Below are positions 1 to 11,322 of a DNA stretch of 64,000 nucleotides, piece after piece. Each line of letters starts with the position of its first letter. Position 1 is the first letter of the stretch. A program made the translations under genes and the position numbers. Under the pieces are notes generated by a model. It was not told the DNA's origin. It saw only the letters and a list, made by a program, of their open reading frames with translations, and did not search any database. Location: NCBI GenBank assembly GCA_036504215.1, contig DASXVO010000035.1:1-64000 (forward strand). Direction: 5' to 3'. Source of the DNA: Vicinamibacterales bacterium. Lineage in GTDB: Bacteria > Acidobacteriota > Vicinamibacteria > Vicinamibacterales > Fen-181.

Positions 1-1203
1 CGAACGGCGCACGAAGCTCCGGCCGTCCTCGATGTGGACCCGGACGTCGGGCCGCAGGTAGAGACCGCCCGAGAAATCGCGGAAGCGGTCCATCATGACG
101 TCTCTGGCGATGATCGGGTTGATTTCCACCGCATCCACGCATGACGCGCCAAAGAGCAGGGCCGAGAGGAGATCGCGGCCGCCACCGGGTCCGATCACGA
201 GCGCCGAGAAGCCGCGCCCCGGAACGCTCGTCCGAGTCCCGGCGTCGGGCGTCGATGCCGGGTCATGCCCGCCGACGGCGAGGTGATACCCGAGCGCCGT
301 GAGTTCCGAAGCCAGGTAGCGGACATCGCTGAGGTTGCCGGTGAAACGAACGATGGGCGTCGAGGCTGCCGAGTCGATGTCCATGAAGCGCGTGTCGGGC
401 ATGGGGCCGTGGTACGTCGAACTGAGCGACCAGTCACCGTGCTGGCGGTCGTAGACGGCGATCCGCGAAAAGGAGTTCCACTTGCTGAACAGCACGCGGT
501 CCTTGTCGTGGCCCTTGGTCTCACCCACGTCGAATGTGACGATGCCGGCCAGGTGGGCACCCCAGGGCAGCAGGGCGAGCGCGACGGCCCAGGGTGTCAG
601 GTAACGTCGCGTTCGTGCGTCGGCGAAGCATACAGCCGCCGCGGCGCCGAGTCCGGCGGTCGACAGCACGACGCCCGGTGCGCCCACGCGGTCCAGCAAG
701 GGCAGGAGCAACAGGCACCCGGCGGACGCGCCGACCAGGTCGGCCGCATAGACGAGGTTGATCCGCCCGGCGAGCCGCGAGATGGCCAGCGAGATGACGG
801 CGCCGCCCGAGAAGAACGGCAGCGCGGACAGGCCGTAGATCGCCAGCATCAGTAACAGATTCCGAATCGAGTAATTCAGGCCGACCCGCAGCCGGACGAG
901 GGCGGCCAGCGACAGCGTGGTGACCAGCGCGTAGGCCAGTGCGTGCCAGGCGAGCAGCGAGGCCGGCGTCAGCCGATCGAACAGACGCCGCGCGAGGTAG
1001 ACGTAGACGCCGCTCGCGCTCAAGCCGAACAACGCGATCGAAATCGCCAGGAATGCGAAGTGGTAATACATCGTGACCGAGAAGATCCGCGTCAGCGCGA
1101 GCTCGGTCATGAGGAGGGCCGCCGAGATGCAGCCGACGCCAGCCAGCACGGCGGTGGTAACGGTCGGCGTGAACGGAGGTGCGGGAGTCGCCGTGTGATC
1201 CAT
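1..1203 (-). CDS. Membrane-bound spermidine synthase-like protein (3' end outside the window)
   Basis: An open frame of 401 codons runs from ATG at 1203 to the window edge without a stop, so the C-terminus is missing. The first ~220 residues are hydrophobic, with about six or seven membrane segments. A soluble domain follows with a methyltransferase-fold glycine motif (GPGGGRD, about residues 338-344), an acidic residue ending the next strand (VEIN, about 360) and IEDGR (about 391). This order fits membrane-anchored members of the polyamine aminopropyltransferase/spermidine synthase superfamily. In that family the fold binds decarboxylated SAM, but the substrate of the membrane-bound types is generally unknown, so I do not claim spermidine synthesis. 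It is divergent from the VWFA gene, with a 79-nt spacer. Confidence 0.75.
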   Translation of the reverse strand, partial: MDHTATPAPPFTPTVTTAVLAGVGCISAALLMTELALTRIFSVTMYYHFAFLAISIALFGLSASGVYVYLARRLFDRLTPASLLAWHALAYALVTTLSLAALVRLRVGLNYSIRNLLLMLAIYGLSALPFFSGGAVISLAISRLAGRINLVYAADLVGASAGCLLLLPLLDRVGAPGVVLSTAGLGAAAAVCFADARTRRYLTPWAVALALLPWGAHLAGIVTFDVGETKGHDKDRVLFSKWNSFSRIAVYDRQHGDWSLSSTYHGPMPDTRFMDIDSAASTPIVRFTGNLSDVRYLASELTALGYHLAVGGHDPASTPDAGTRTSVPGRGFSALVIGPGGGRDLLSALLFGASCVDAVEINPIIARDVMMDRFRDFSGGLYLRPDVRVHIEDGRSFVRRS

Positions 1204-1282
1204 AGCGGGGCAGTGTACCACTCGTCACGTCCGGAACGTCGTTTGCAAGGGCCTCGGTCCAGGTCAACCGAAGGAGCCTGCC

Positions 1283-2305
1283 GTGTCTGGACTGCGAGCC
1301 ATCGTGTTCTGCGGCTGCCTGTCGTTCTCGTGGCTCGGCGCCGCCCTTCTCGTCGCGCAGAGCCTGGCGCCAGGTTTGGCGACGGTGCCTGCAGCGCTGC
1401 TCGACACTCCGCGCCGGACGTTTCGCTCAGCCATAGACTTGGTGACGCTGAACGTCAGCGTGACGGACGGCCGGAGCCGGAGCATCGGCGGCCTGTCGGC
1501 GGGCGACTTCCAGGTCCTGGAAGACGGGGTTCCTCAGGACGTCTCGTACTTCGCCGCGACCTCGGTGCCACTCGATGTGGCGCTGCTCATCGACTCCAGC
1601 TCGAGCATGCGCGAGAAGATGAGCTCGGTGCAGCTGGCTGCCGAATCATTCGTGAAGGCCCTGCGACCGGAAGATCGCGGGATGGTTGTCGAGTTCAACG
1701 ACCAGGTCCGTGTCCTGCAGCCGTTTGTCAACGACCGCGCACAGTTGACGGCGGCGATTCGTCACACCAGGGCCCGGGGGGCGACCGCGCTCTACACGGC
1801 GGTCTACGTGACGCTCGATCAGTTCAGCCGAGCGAGGTCGCTCGAAGGCGCGAATGGCGAGATCCGGAGACCGGCGATCATCGTGCTGACCGATGGCGAC
1901 GACACGTCGAGCCTGATCCAGTTCGACGACTTGCTCGAACGGGCTCGTCGGACAGGAGTGGCGATCTACCCGATCTCGATGATCGCTCCAGCCGAGAGCG
2001 AGCGCCTCCAGCAGGACGGCAGCCGCCGGTTCCTCGGCGAATCCGACTACCTGCTGAAGTCCCTGGCGCAGGAGACGGGAGCCCGCGCGTTCTTTCCGAC
2101 GCTGCTCAGCGAACTCGACAGCGTCTACCAGTCGGTCGCCGACGAGTTGGCGCTGCAGTACGCGCTCGGGTACACCTCGAAATCGGGCCGCCTCGACGGA
2201 ACCTTCCATCGCCTGGTCGTCCGGGTCCCGACCCGGCCCGAGTTGCGGTCGCGCACCAGGATGGGCTACTACGCGGACGTCCCCACGCGCGCCGGGGGCC
2301 GATAG
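1283..2305 (+). CDS. Secreted VWFA-domain protein (acidobacterial type)
   Basis: 340 aa with a GTG start chosen because AAGGAG lies 6 nt upstream (1271-1276). A hydrophobic N-terminus (about residues 5-35) looks like a signal peptide or anchor. A beta-rich segment follows (LNVSVTDGRSR to VLEDGVPQ, about 56-86), typical of the VWFA-related proteins abundant in Acidobacteriota. The VWA fold carries a full metal-ion-dependent adhesion site: DSSSS (104-108), Thr in GATALYT (about 168) and TDGDD (about 203-207). It probably binds protein ligands outside the cytoplasm through a divalent metal. The ligand and process are unknown. Confidence 0.85.
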   Translation: MSGLRAIVFCGCLSFSWLGAALLVAQSLAPGLATVPAALLDTPRRTFRSAIDLVTLNVSVTDGRSRSIGGLSAGDFQVLEDGVPQDVSYFAATSVPLDVALLIDSSSSMREKMSSVQLAAESFVKALRPEDRGMVVEFNDQVRVLQPFVNDRAQLTAAIRHTRARGATALYTAVYVTLDQFSRARSLEGANGEIRRPAIIVLTDGDDTSSLIQFDDLLERARRTGVAIYPISMIAPAESERLQQDGSRRFLGESDYLLKSLAQETGARAFFPTLLSELDSVYQSVADELALQYALGYTSKSGRLDGTFHRLVVRVPTRPELRSRTRMGYYADVPTRAGGR

Positions 2306-2434
2306 AGGCGACCTCGTCGGCACGCAACCGGGGACCCCGAGCGCACCGGTCTGGCGCATGCCGCCGACCTGCGATGCGCGGCAACCTGGTGTCGGACGTG
2401 CCCCGCGTGATGCCCCACGCAGCCGAGTCGAAGG

Positions 2435-2440
2435 GTACAA
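2435..2440 (+). promoter_or_regulatory. Candidate -10 box (TACAAT) for the DUF2085 gene
   Basis: TACAAT ends 7 nt before the GTG start at 2448, so transcription would begin at about the start codon (leaderless). No matching -35 is evident. The same arrangement recurs elsewhere in this window. Confidence 0.45.
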
Positions 2441-2447
2441 TCCCGGT

Positions 2448-2948
2448 GTGGAACAGACATGGATGCGGGCTGCGGGCCGGATCTTGCTGGCGCTGGTGAT
2501 GGCGTGGGCGCTGCTCGTGGTGGGTGCCCCTTGGCTTGCGCTCGGACGCGACACCTCGGACGGCGTGTGGCGGGTGTCCGCGCTGGCCTATGCGATCGGC
2601 GGCATGGTGTGCCACCAGCAGCCGGACCGGTCTTTTCACATGGCTGGCGCCCAACTGCCGGTGTGTGCGCGGTGCACCGGGCTCTACGTGTCGGCCGCCG
2701 TCGGCGTGCTCGGCGCGTGGGGCGCCTGGCGTTTGTGGCCACGGTGGCGTACGCGGCTGGAACCGGGCGGAGCGGGTTGGCGTCAGGCCCTGCTGCTGGC
2801 GGCGCTCCCGACAATCCTGACGGTCCTGCTCGAATGGGCGGGCCTCTGGGCGCCGGGGAACGCGTTGCGGGCGGTGGCTGGCGTTCCGCTCGGCGCCGTG
2901 ACCGGGGCCCTGCTGGCTGCATCGATGAGCTTTCAGGGTAGACTATAG
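2448..2948 (+). CDS. DUF2085 family membrane protein
   Basis: About 166 aa. I chose GTG 2448 because a -10-like TACAAT sits 7 nt upstream; ATG 2463 is the alternative. There are three or four hydrophobic segments. Between the first two lies the family signature: CHQQPDRSF followed by PVCARCTGLY, a Cys-His and CxxC cluster that could bind metal or form disulfides. DUF2085 proteins have no established function. The gene opens a run of four small membrane-protein genes; the next begins 2 nt after this stop, so they are probably co-transcribed. Confidence 0.75.
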   Translation: MEQTWMRAAGRILLALVMAWALLVVGAPWLALGRDTSDGVWRVSALAYAIGGMVCHQQPDRSFHMAGAQLPVCARCTGLYVSAAVGVLGAWGAWRLWPRWRTRLEPGGAGWRQALLLAALPTILTVLLEWAGLWAPGNALRAVAGVPLGAVTGALLAASMSFQGRL

Positions 2949-2950
2949 GG

Positions 2951-3343
2951 ATGCGAGCGGACACCGCAGAGCGAGTGGAAACCGGCGGCCTGGTGCTGTT
3001 GTGTGCGGCCGGCTGGATGATTCCGGGCGCCGGGCATCTCTGGCTGGGGCGGAGAACGAAGGGACTGGTGTTCCTCCTGGCCCTGACGGTGATGTTCGCG
3101 ATCGGTCTTGCGTTTCGCGGACGGCTGTTTCCGTTCGAGCCATCCGAACCGCTGGTGTTTCTGGCGGCCGTGGCCGATCTGGCGATGGGGCTGCCGTACT
3201 TCGTCGCCTGGGGATTGAACCTCGGGCAGGGCCAGGTGATTGCGGCGACGTACGAGTATGCCAACGCCTTCCTGATTGTCGCCGGCCTGCTCAACATGCT
3301 CGTCGTTCTCGATGCGTACGACACGGCCGTCGGCCGCAAGTGA
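2951..3343 (+). CDS. Small membrane protein, unknown function
   Basis: 130 aa with an ATG start 2 nt after the preceding stop. It has about four hydrophobic stretches (residues 13-28, 38-55, 67-90, 100-120) and a glycine-rich loop, PGAGHLWLGRRTKG, typical of small integral membrane proteins with an N-terminal helical hairpin. It resembles acidobacterial proteins annotated as DUF6677; that family name is from memory and should be treated as tentative. The position between a DUF2085 and a VanZ-like gene suggests a shared membrane-related role, which the sequence does not define. Confidence 0.65.
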   Translation: MRADTAERVETGGLVLLCAAGWMIPGAGHLWLGRRTKGLVFLLALTVMFAIGLAFRGRLFPFEPSEPLVFLAAVADLAMGLPYFVAWGLNLGQGQVIAATYEYANAFLIVAGLLNMLVVLDAYDTAVGRK

Positions 3344-3351
3344 GAGGGCCC

Positions 3352-3525
3352 GTGACCAGTCATCTCCTCCTGCTCTTGCTGTTCTCGTTCTTCGTCGCGC
3401 TCGTGTTCGCAGTTCTGACGAAGGATCAGCCGCGCGAGCAGTTGCGGTTCGGAGCCCTCGTCTTCGGCGGCTTCCTCGTCACGGCGCTCGTGCTCGGCTG
3501 GCTGATGTACCCGTTTCCGCTGTAG
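3352..3525 (+). CDS. 57-aa two-helix membrane protein
   Basis: A short frame from GTG 3352, with GAGAGGG at 3342-3348 overlapping the preceding stop and acting as a plausible ribosome binding site. The product is Leu/Phe-rich with two predicted membrane helices (about residues 3-21 and 33-52) joined by a charged loop containing KDQPREQLR. A hairpin-like hydrophobicity pattern in a tight gene series supports a real small protein. No family is recognised. Confidence 0.55.
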   Translation: MTSHLLLLLLFSFFVALVFAVLTKDQPREQLRFGALVFGGFLVTALVLGWLMYPFPL

Positions 3526-3577
3526 TCGCACCGGACACTGACTGCCTGTGGTCCCACACGAATCCCCGCCCGACAAC

Positions 3578-3961
3578 ATGGCACCCAGCCGATTTCGACT
3601 GTGGGGGGCCGTGGTCCTGTACTGTGTGCTGATCTTCATCTTGTCGTCGATCTCGAACGTGCCCACGCTTCCTGGGCACATGTCGGACAAGACCGCGCAT
3701 ACCCTGCTCTACGCCGGACTCGGATTCCTGGTGGCGCGCGCTCTCGCGAAGGGGCTGGGGCGGCCGGTGCCCGGTTGGATCGTCCTCGTCGTTGCGGCGT
3801 TCTCGGGGCTCTATGGGCTCAGTGACGAAACGCACCAGTTGTTCGTGCCGCACCGTTCGTTCGAGCTGATGGACATGGTGGCGGATGTCGCCGGAGGAAC
3901 CCTTGGCGCGGGCGTACTCTGGGCGTGGAGTATAATCGCGGGGTCCCGCCATGGCATTTGA
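3578..3961 (+). CDS. VanZ-like family membrane protein
   Basis: 127 aa from ATG 3578; GTG 3548 would add ten residues. The VanZ-like pattern is clear: a first helix, then SDKTAHTLLYAGLGF, then SDETHQLFVPHRSFELMDM with a DxxADxxGG-type ending (ADVAGG). VanZ confers low-level teicoplanin resistance in some Gram-positives, but most VanZ-like proteins are uncharacterised membrane proteins, so no resistance role is implied. Its last 11 nt overlap the start of the enoyl-CoA hydratase gene, whose promoter lies inside this gene. Confidence 0.75.
   Translation: MAPSRFRLWGAVVLYCVLIFILSSISNVPTLPGHMSDKTAHTLLYAGLGFLVARALAKGLGRPVPGWIVLVVAAFSGLYGLSDETHQLFVPHRSFELMDMVADVAGGTLGAGVLWAWSIIAGSRHGI
3931..3936 (+). 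promoter_or_regulatory. -10 box (TATAAT) for the enoyl-CoA hydratase gene
   Basis: A perfect TATAAT inside the end of the VanZ-like gene, 14 nt before ATG 3951. Such an AT-rich hexamer is unusual in this GC-rich coding context. No clear -35 is visible. Confidence 0.5.
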
Positions 3962-4733
3962 CAATCTCCTGCTCGACCGCGACGGTGCGACGGGCACCAT
4001 CACCATCAACCGCCCGCAGGTCCTGAACGCCCTCAACCGTGCGACCATCGACGACCTTCGACGTGCCGTGCTGGAACTCGGTCGCGACGAGACGGTGCGC
4101 GCGGTGATTGTCACCGGCGCAGGCGAGAAGTCGTTCGTCGCCGGTGCCGACATCCATGAACTCCGCGGTCTGACGCCGGTCCAGGCACGGGAGTACGCGC
4201 GAGCCGGCCAGCATGTTTTCGATTTGATCGAGCACCTCGGCAAACCGACGATCGCCGCGGTCAACGGATATGCGCTCGGCGGGGGCTGCGAGTTGGCGAT
4301 GGCGTGCAGCCTCAGGATGGCGGCCGACACGGCGCGCTTCGGACAGCCTGAAGTGAAGCTCGGCCTGATTCCAGGATTCGCGGGCACTCAGCGGCTGCCG
4401 CGGCTGGTCGGCAAGGGGCGCGCGCTCGACCTGTTGCTGACCGGGCGCATGGCCGACGCGCAGGAGGCGTTGCAGGCAGGTCTGGTCCAGCGGGTCGTGC
4501 CGGCGGGGCAGCTCATGTCGGAGGCGAGGGCCCTGGCGGCGAGTCTCGGACAGCAGGCTCCGGCCGCGATCCGCGCCATGCTGGAGGCCGTCACGCGGGG
4601 AACCGAGGTCTCGTTCTCGGAAGCCACGGCGCTCGAGGCCGCGCTGTTCGGGCTGGTCGCCTCGACCGACGACGCACGCGAAGGAACGAGCGCGTTTCTG
4701 GAAAAACGTCAGGCGCAATTCACCGGAAAGTAA
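3951..4733 (+). CDS. Enoyl-CoA hydratase/isomerase family protein (crotonase)
   Basis: 260 aa, full length for the family. It has the oxyanion-hole segments GAGEKSFVAGADI and NGYALGGGCEL and both catalytic glutamates expected of a hydratase (E114 in GGGCEL, E134 in GQPEVKLG). It would add water across a 2-enoyl-CoA in the cytosol, most likely in beta-oxidation or a related acyl-CoA pathway. The exact chain-length preference cannot be read. nusB follows 12 nt downstream, so the two may share a transcript. Confidence 0.88.
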   Translation: MAFDNLLLDRDGATGTITINRPQVLNALNRATIDDLRRAVLELGRDETVRAVIVTGAGEKSFVAGADIHELRGLTPVQAREYARAGQHVFDLIEHLGKPTIAAVNGYALGGGCELAMACSLRMAADTARFGQPEVKLGLIPGFAGTQRLPRLVGKGRALDLLLTGRMADAQEALQAGLVQRVVPAGQLMSEARALAASLGQQAPAAIRAMLEAVTRGTEVSFSEATALEAALFGLVASTDDAREGTSAFLEKRQAQFTGK

Positions 4734-4745
4734 ATCGAGACGACT

Positions 4746-5231
4746 GTGGTATCCACCAGGCGACGGGCACCGGCGGGCACGGAACCGCGGAGCGAAGAGT
4801 TCCGCCAGCGGCGGCGCGCCCGGGAGGCGGCGCTCCAGATGCTCTACCTCTGCGAGGTGGGGCAGGTGGACGCCGGGGCCGCGATCGCGGCGCACGTCGA
4901 CATGGAGCAGCCCGAGCGTCTGTCCACTCCCGAGGCGTCGGAGTTCGCGGCGCGCCTGGTGCTGGGCACGACGCGGAGCCTCGAGGAAATCGACCCGCTC
5001 ATTGCCGCAAGTGCCGAGCACTGGCGGCCGGAACGGATGGCGATCATCGACCGGCTGATCCTTCGCATGACCGTGTATCAGTTGCTGCACGTGCCCGACG
5101 TTCCCGCTACCGTGGCGATCAACGAAGCGGTGGAACTGGCGCGCGCGTTCAGCGGCGAGGAATCGAGCGGTTTCGTCAACGGCGTGCTGGACGCCATCAA
5201 ACGCCGCCTCGAAGCGGCCAACCAGTCGTAA
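4746..5231 (+). CDS. nusB: Transcription antitermination factor NusB
   Basis: 161 aa with a charged N-terminal extension of about 20 residues (GTG start) before the NusB fold. Family landmarks include RRRAREAALQMLY, the central helix around LILRMTVYQLL and the C-terminal AINEAVELARAFSGEESSGF followed by VNGVLDAI. NusB pairs with NusE (S10) on boxA RNA to sustain rRNA transcription. It lies 4 nt upstream of lysS, in a likely operon starting at the crotonase gene. Confidence 0.9.
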   Translation: MVSTRRRAPAGTEPRSEEFRQRRRAREAALQMLYLCEVGQVDAGAAIAAHVDMEQPERLSTPEASEFAARLVLGTTRSLEEIDPLIAASAEHWRPERMAIIDRLILRMTVYQLLHVPDVPATVAINEAVELARAFSGEESSGFVNGVLDAIKRRLEAANQS

Positions 5232-5235
5232 CGCT

Positions 5236-6734
<1,499 letters not shown>

Positions 6735-6738
<4 letters not shown>

Positions 6739-7961
6739 ACGTCCCCTTCGAACTCCACGTCGCGCTGCGATACCTGCTGGCCAGGCGCAAGCAGGCGTTC
6801 ATCTCGATCATCTCCCTGATCTCGACGCTGGGTGTGGTGGTGGGGGTGATGGCGCTCGTGATCGCGCTCGCGCTGATGACGGGGCTGCAGGGTGAGCTGC
6901 GTGACCGCATCCTGGGATCCACCGCCCACGTCTATGTCTGGAAGCCCGCCGGGATCGTCGACTACCGGGCCGAGGTGACCCGTCTCCGCCAGGTGCCCCA
7001 CGTCCTGGGCGCCGCGCCCGTCGTGCTCGGGAAGGCCCTCATCACCACGGTCCAGGGCCAGTCGTTCATCACGGTGAAAGGGATCGACCCGGCGCTCGAA
7101 CCGACCGTGACGGACGTGGCGCGCTCGATGAGGCGGGGAGGTCTCGCGGGGCTCGAGGGCAGCGGCGACAAGCTGCCAGGCATCGCGATCGGTGCGGACC
7201 TGGCGAAGACGCTCGGCGTGCAGGTCGGTGACCGCGTGCGGGTCATGACGCCCGAAGGCACGCTGTCGCCGATGGGACTGCTGCCGCGCCAGCGCACGCT
7301 CGTGGTGTGCGGCATCTTCGCGCTGGGACTTTGGGAGTTCGATTCGACGTATGGGTTCGTCTCGCTGCCACTGGCCGAGCGGCTGACGGATCGCGACAGG
7401 CCGGAGTTGATCGAACTCCGCGTGGATGACATCTACCGCGCGCCCGCCGTGGCACGCGACATCAGCGATCGGTTCGAGGGCCAGTACATCACCGAAGACT
7501 GGACGCAGCTGAACCGGTCGCTGTTCTCGGCCCTGTGGCTGGAGAAGATGGCCATCTCGATCACGATCGGCCTCATCGTGATGGTGGCGGCGCTGAACAT
7601 CGTCGCGTCCCTGATCCTGCTGGTGATGGAGAAACACCGTGACATCGCCATCCTGAAGACGATGGGAGCGTCCGGGCGGAGCATCATGCTGGTGTTCGTG
7701 CTCCAGGGACTGGTCATCGGGATCGTCGGCACCGGCGTGGGTGCGACCGCCGGATACGTCGTGTCGTCAATCCTGGATCGCTACCGCCTGATCCGGATCC
7801 CGATGGATGTCTACCAGGTCTCCTACGTGCCGTTCGTCGTGCTGCCGCTCGACTTCGTGCTCGTGATCGTCTCGGCAATCGTGATTTGCTTCGTCGCGAC
7901 GCTGTACCCGTCGCGCCAGGCGTCGAAGCTCGATCCGGCCGAAGCGCTGCGGTTTGGATAG
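6735..7961 (+). CDS. LolC/E-type lipoprotein-releasing ABC transporter permease
   Basis: 408 aa from GTG 6735, which overlaps the lysS stop in a GTGA arrangement. The frame stays open far upstream inside lysS, but the LolC/E N-terminus (FELHVALRYLLARRKQAFIS) begins only here. The layout is one N-terminal helix (about 24-50), a large periplasmic MacB-like domain, then three C-terminal helices. MEKHRDIAILKTMGAS is the family cytoplasmic coupling motif. With the adjacent LolD it would extract outer-membrane lipoproteins from the inner membrane. Only one permease is present, so a LolF-like homodimer is possible. Confidence 0.88.
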
Positions 7962-7965
7962 GGCT

Positions 7966-8640
<675 letters not shown>

Positions 8641-8651
8641 CGCGGCATCCG

Positions 8652-8668
8652 GGCCACGCCGCGTGGCC
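8652..8668. other. Short GC-rich inverted repeat after lolD
   Basis: GGCCACGC and GCGTGGCC flank a single C, so the folded form is roughly a 6-bp stem with a 5-nt loop. It sits just past the lolD stop but has no U-tract. It may be a weak terminator or transcript-end stabiliser before the clpC promoter. Confidence 0.35.
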
Positions 8669-8719
8669 GGGCGCTCGACCAGCGGGCCGCGGCGGGCCGC
8701 CCGCCGATCGGTTGTGCCG

Positions 8720-8725
8720 TATAAT
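8720..8725 (+). promoter_or_regulatory. -10 box (TATAAT) for clpC
   Basis: A perfect TATAAT in the lolD-clpC spacer, 53 nt before ATG 8779. It implies a leader of roughly 45 nt. No recognisable CtsR-type direct repeat overlaps it. Confidence 0.5.
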
Positions 8726-8778
8726 GCGATCAGGTTCCCATTGATTTCCAATCCGACTCAACCGCGCAGGTAGCCCGG

Positions 8779-11214
8779 ATGTTCGAACGCTATACCGAAA
8801 GGGCGAGGCGGGTCCTCTTCTTCGCCCGGTACGAGGCCAGCCAACTCGGCAGCATTTCGATTGAAACCGAGCACCTGCTGTTGGGGCTGATCCGCGAGGG
8901 GAAGGGGCTGACGAGCCGGATCTTCGCCCGATCCCACCTGTCGCTCGAGACCATCCGCAAGGAGATCGAGGGCCGGACGGTGTTCCGCGAGAAGGTCTCC
9001 ACGTCGGTCGAGATTCCCTTCAGCGCCGAGACGAAGCGCGTCCTGCAGTTCGCGGCCGAAGAGGCGGATCGCCTGCTGCACAACTACGTCGGGACTGAGC
9101 ACCTGTTGCTCGGCATCCTCCGCGAAGAGCGATCGGTGGCGGCGTCGATCTTGACCGAACGCGGCATGCGGCTGAACACGGTGCGGGAGGACGTGGTCCA
9201 GCTGCTGAACGAGAAGACCACGCTGACACGGGTGAAGGACACGCCGCTGCTGGCCGAGTTCAGCCGCGACCTGACCGAGGCGGCGATCAAGAACCTGCTC
9301 GACCCCCTGGTTGGGCGCGAGCACGAGGTCGAGCGCGTGCAGCAGGTGTTGTGCCGGCGCACGAAGAACAACGCCGTCCTGATCGGCGAACCCGGCGTCG
9401 GCAAGACGGCGATCGTCGAAGGTCTCGCCCAGAAGATCGTGTTCGGGGACGTGCCGCACTTCCTCGCCGACAAGCGCCTCCTCGCGCTGGACATTTCGCT
9501 CATCGTCGCGGGCACGAAGTACCGCGGTCAGTTCGAGGAGCGCCTGAAGGCGATCATGAAGGAGCTGACCGACAACCCGAACATCATCGTGTTCATCGAC
9601 GAACTACACACGCTGGTGGGCGCAGGCTCGGCGGAGGGCTCGCTCGATGCGGCCAATATCCTCAAGCCCGCGTTGTCGCGCGGAGAGATCCGGTGCATCG
9701 GCGCCACCACGCCTGCCGAGTACCGAAAGTACATCGAGAAGGACCGGTCGCTCGAGCGCCGGTTCCAGGCCGTCAAGGTGGATCCGCCGTCGGAGGCCGA
9801 GACGATCGAGATTCTCCTCGGGATCAAGGAGCGCTACGAGCAGTTCCACCACGTGGACTACACGCGCGAGGCCATCGAGGCGGCGGTCTACCAGTCGAGC
9901 CGCTACATCACCGACAGGTTCCTGCCCGACAAGGCCATCGATCTCATCGACGAGGCGGGCGCGCGGGCGAAGCTGCGCGACGCAGGCTGCAGCGGGGAAC
10001 TCGGCGAGATCAACAAGAGCATCCGCGTGGCGGTCGAGCAGATGGAGGACGCCGTCTCGCAGCGCGACTTCGAGCGGGCCCAGTTCTACCGCGATCAGGA
10101 AGTCTCGGCGCGCGAGAACCTCCAGTTCGTGCGCGAGCGCTTCGACGTCAAATCGAACGTCCGCCGGCTCGTGGTCGGCAAGCAGGAGATCGACGAGGTC
10201 GTCTCCAAGTGGACCGGCGTCCCGCTCGCCTCGATCAACCAGGACGAGGGCGACAAGCTGCTGCGGATGGAGGAGCAGCTGCACCGCCGGGTGATCAGCC
10301 AGGAGAAGGCCATCTCGGCGCTGTCGCGCGCCATCCGCCGGTCGCGCGCCGGCCTCAAGAATCCCACGCGCCCGGTGGGCAGCTTCGTGTTCCTCGGCCC
10401 GACCGGCGTCGGCAAGACGGAACTCGCGCGCGCGCTGGCCAACTTCCTGTTCGGCAGCGACCACGCGCTCATCCGCTTCGATATGTCCGAGTACATGGAG
10501 AGGCACTCGGTGTCGAAGCTGATCGGATCGCCGCCGGGCTACGTGGGCCACGACGAGGGCGGCCAGCTGACCGAGAAGGTGAAGCGCAACCCGTACTCGG
10601 TGGTGCTGCTCGATGAGATCGAGAAGGCGCACCCGGATGTCTTCAACATCCTGCTGCAGGTCTTCGAGGACGGCCACCTGACCGACGGTCTGGGGAATCG
10701 CGTCAACTTCAAGAACGCGATCATCATCATGACGTCGAACATCGGTGCGCGCTACATCCAGAAGAAGGGCGCGGTCGGGTTCCAGTCGGCCGAGGTGGCG
10801 GAGGTGAACCGCAGCCTCTCGGACATGGTGCTCGCGGAAGTGCGCAAGACGTTCAATCCGGAGTTCATCAACCGGATCGACGAGATCATCGTCTTCGACC
10901 CGCTGTCCGACGAGGACCTGCGGCGGATCCTGGAACTGCTGGTGTCCCAGATGAACGAGCACCTGGTGGACCGCCGGCTGCGGATCTCGCTGACGCCGGA
11001 CGTCGTCGACTGGATCATCAATGCCACATGCAAGGATCGGTCGTACGGCGCACGTCCGCTGCGCCGCGCGATCCAGCGGTACGTGGAGGATCCGCTCTCC
11101 GAAGAGCTCATCCGTGGCAAGCTCCACGGTGGCGACGTCGAGGTGTATCTGGAGGGGGGGACGCTGGCCTACAGGCCGGTCGGGACCCCTGCCGCCGGCC
11201 AGAGGCTGGCCTGA
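8779..11214 (+). CDS. clpC: ATP-dependent Clp protease ATP-binding subunit ClpC
   Basis: 811 aa. Two Clp_N repeats (about residues 1-145) precede the first AAA+ module (Walker A GEPGVGKT, about 203-210; Walker [10 protein letters not shown]). A middle domain with a UVR-like coiled coil (about 418-458) and a second AAA+ module (GPTGVGKT, about 540; [13 protein letters not shown]) follow. The UVR segment and compact middle domain fit ClpC rather than ClpB. It unfolds substrates for ClpP and acts as a hexamer in the cytosol. It appears monocistronic; the ctsR/mcsAB genes that accompany clpC in Firmicutes are absent here. Confidence 0.95.
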   Translation: MFERYTERARRVLFFARYEASQLGSISIETEHLLLGLIREGKGLTSRIFARSHLSLETIRKEIEGRTVFREKVSTSVEIPFSAETKRVLQFAAEEADRLLHNYVGTEHLLLGILREERSVAASILTERGMRLNTVREDVVQLLNEKTTLTRVKDTPLLAEFSRDLTEAAIKNLLDPLVGREHEVERVQQVLCRRTKNNAVLIGEPGVGKTAIVEGLAQKIVFGDVPHFLADKRLLALDISLIVAGTKYRGQFEERLKAIMKELTDNPNIIVFIDELHTLVGAGSAEGSLDAANILKPALSRGEIRCIGATTPAEYRKYIEKDRSLERRFQAVKVDPPSEAETIEILLGIKERYEQFHHVDYTREAIEAAVYQSSRYITDRFLPDKAIDLIDEAGARAKLRDAGCSGELGEINKSIRVAVEQMEDAVSQRDFERAQFYRDQEVSARENLQFVRERFDVKSNVRRLVVGKQEIDEVVSKWTGVPLASINQDEGDKLLRMEEQLHRRVISQEKAISALSRAIRRSRAGLKNPTRPVGSFVFLGPTGVGKTELARALANFLFGSDHALIRFDMSEYMERHSVSKLIGSPPGYVGHDEGGQLTEKVKRNPYSVVLLDEIEKAHPDVFNILLQVFEDGHLTDGLGNRVNFKNAIIIMTSNIGARYIQKKGAVGFQSAEVAEVNRSLSDMVLAEVRKTFNPEFINRIDEIIVFDPLSDEDLRRILELLVSQMNEHLVDRRLRISLTPDVVDWIINATCKDRSYGARPLRRAIQRYVEDPLSEELIRGKLHGGDVEVYLEGGTLAYRPVGTPAAGQRLA

Positions 11215-11322
11215 AACGTCTAATACCCTGTAAACTAAGATGTTCGAGAGAGGCTCGAATGCCCCTCTTTGGTGCAGCGTATCGGTGCGCGGGCCGGTAC
11301 TTACAGTTTTTCTGAATGATTC

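Noticed and set aside
3578-3961. A teicoplanin-resistance gene
   Set aside because: VanZ-like membership alone does not imply resistance, and no other van genes are present.
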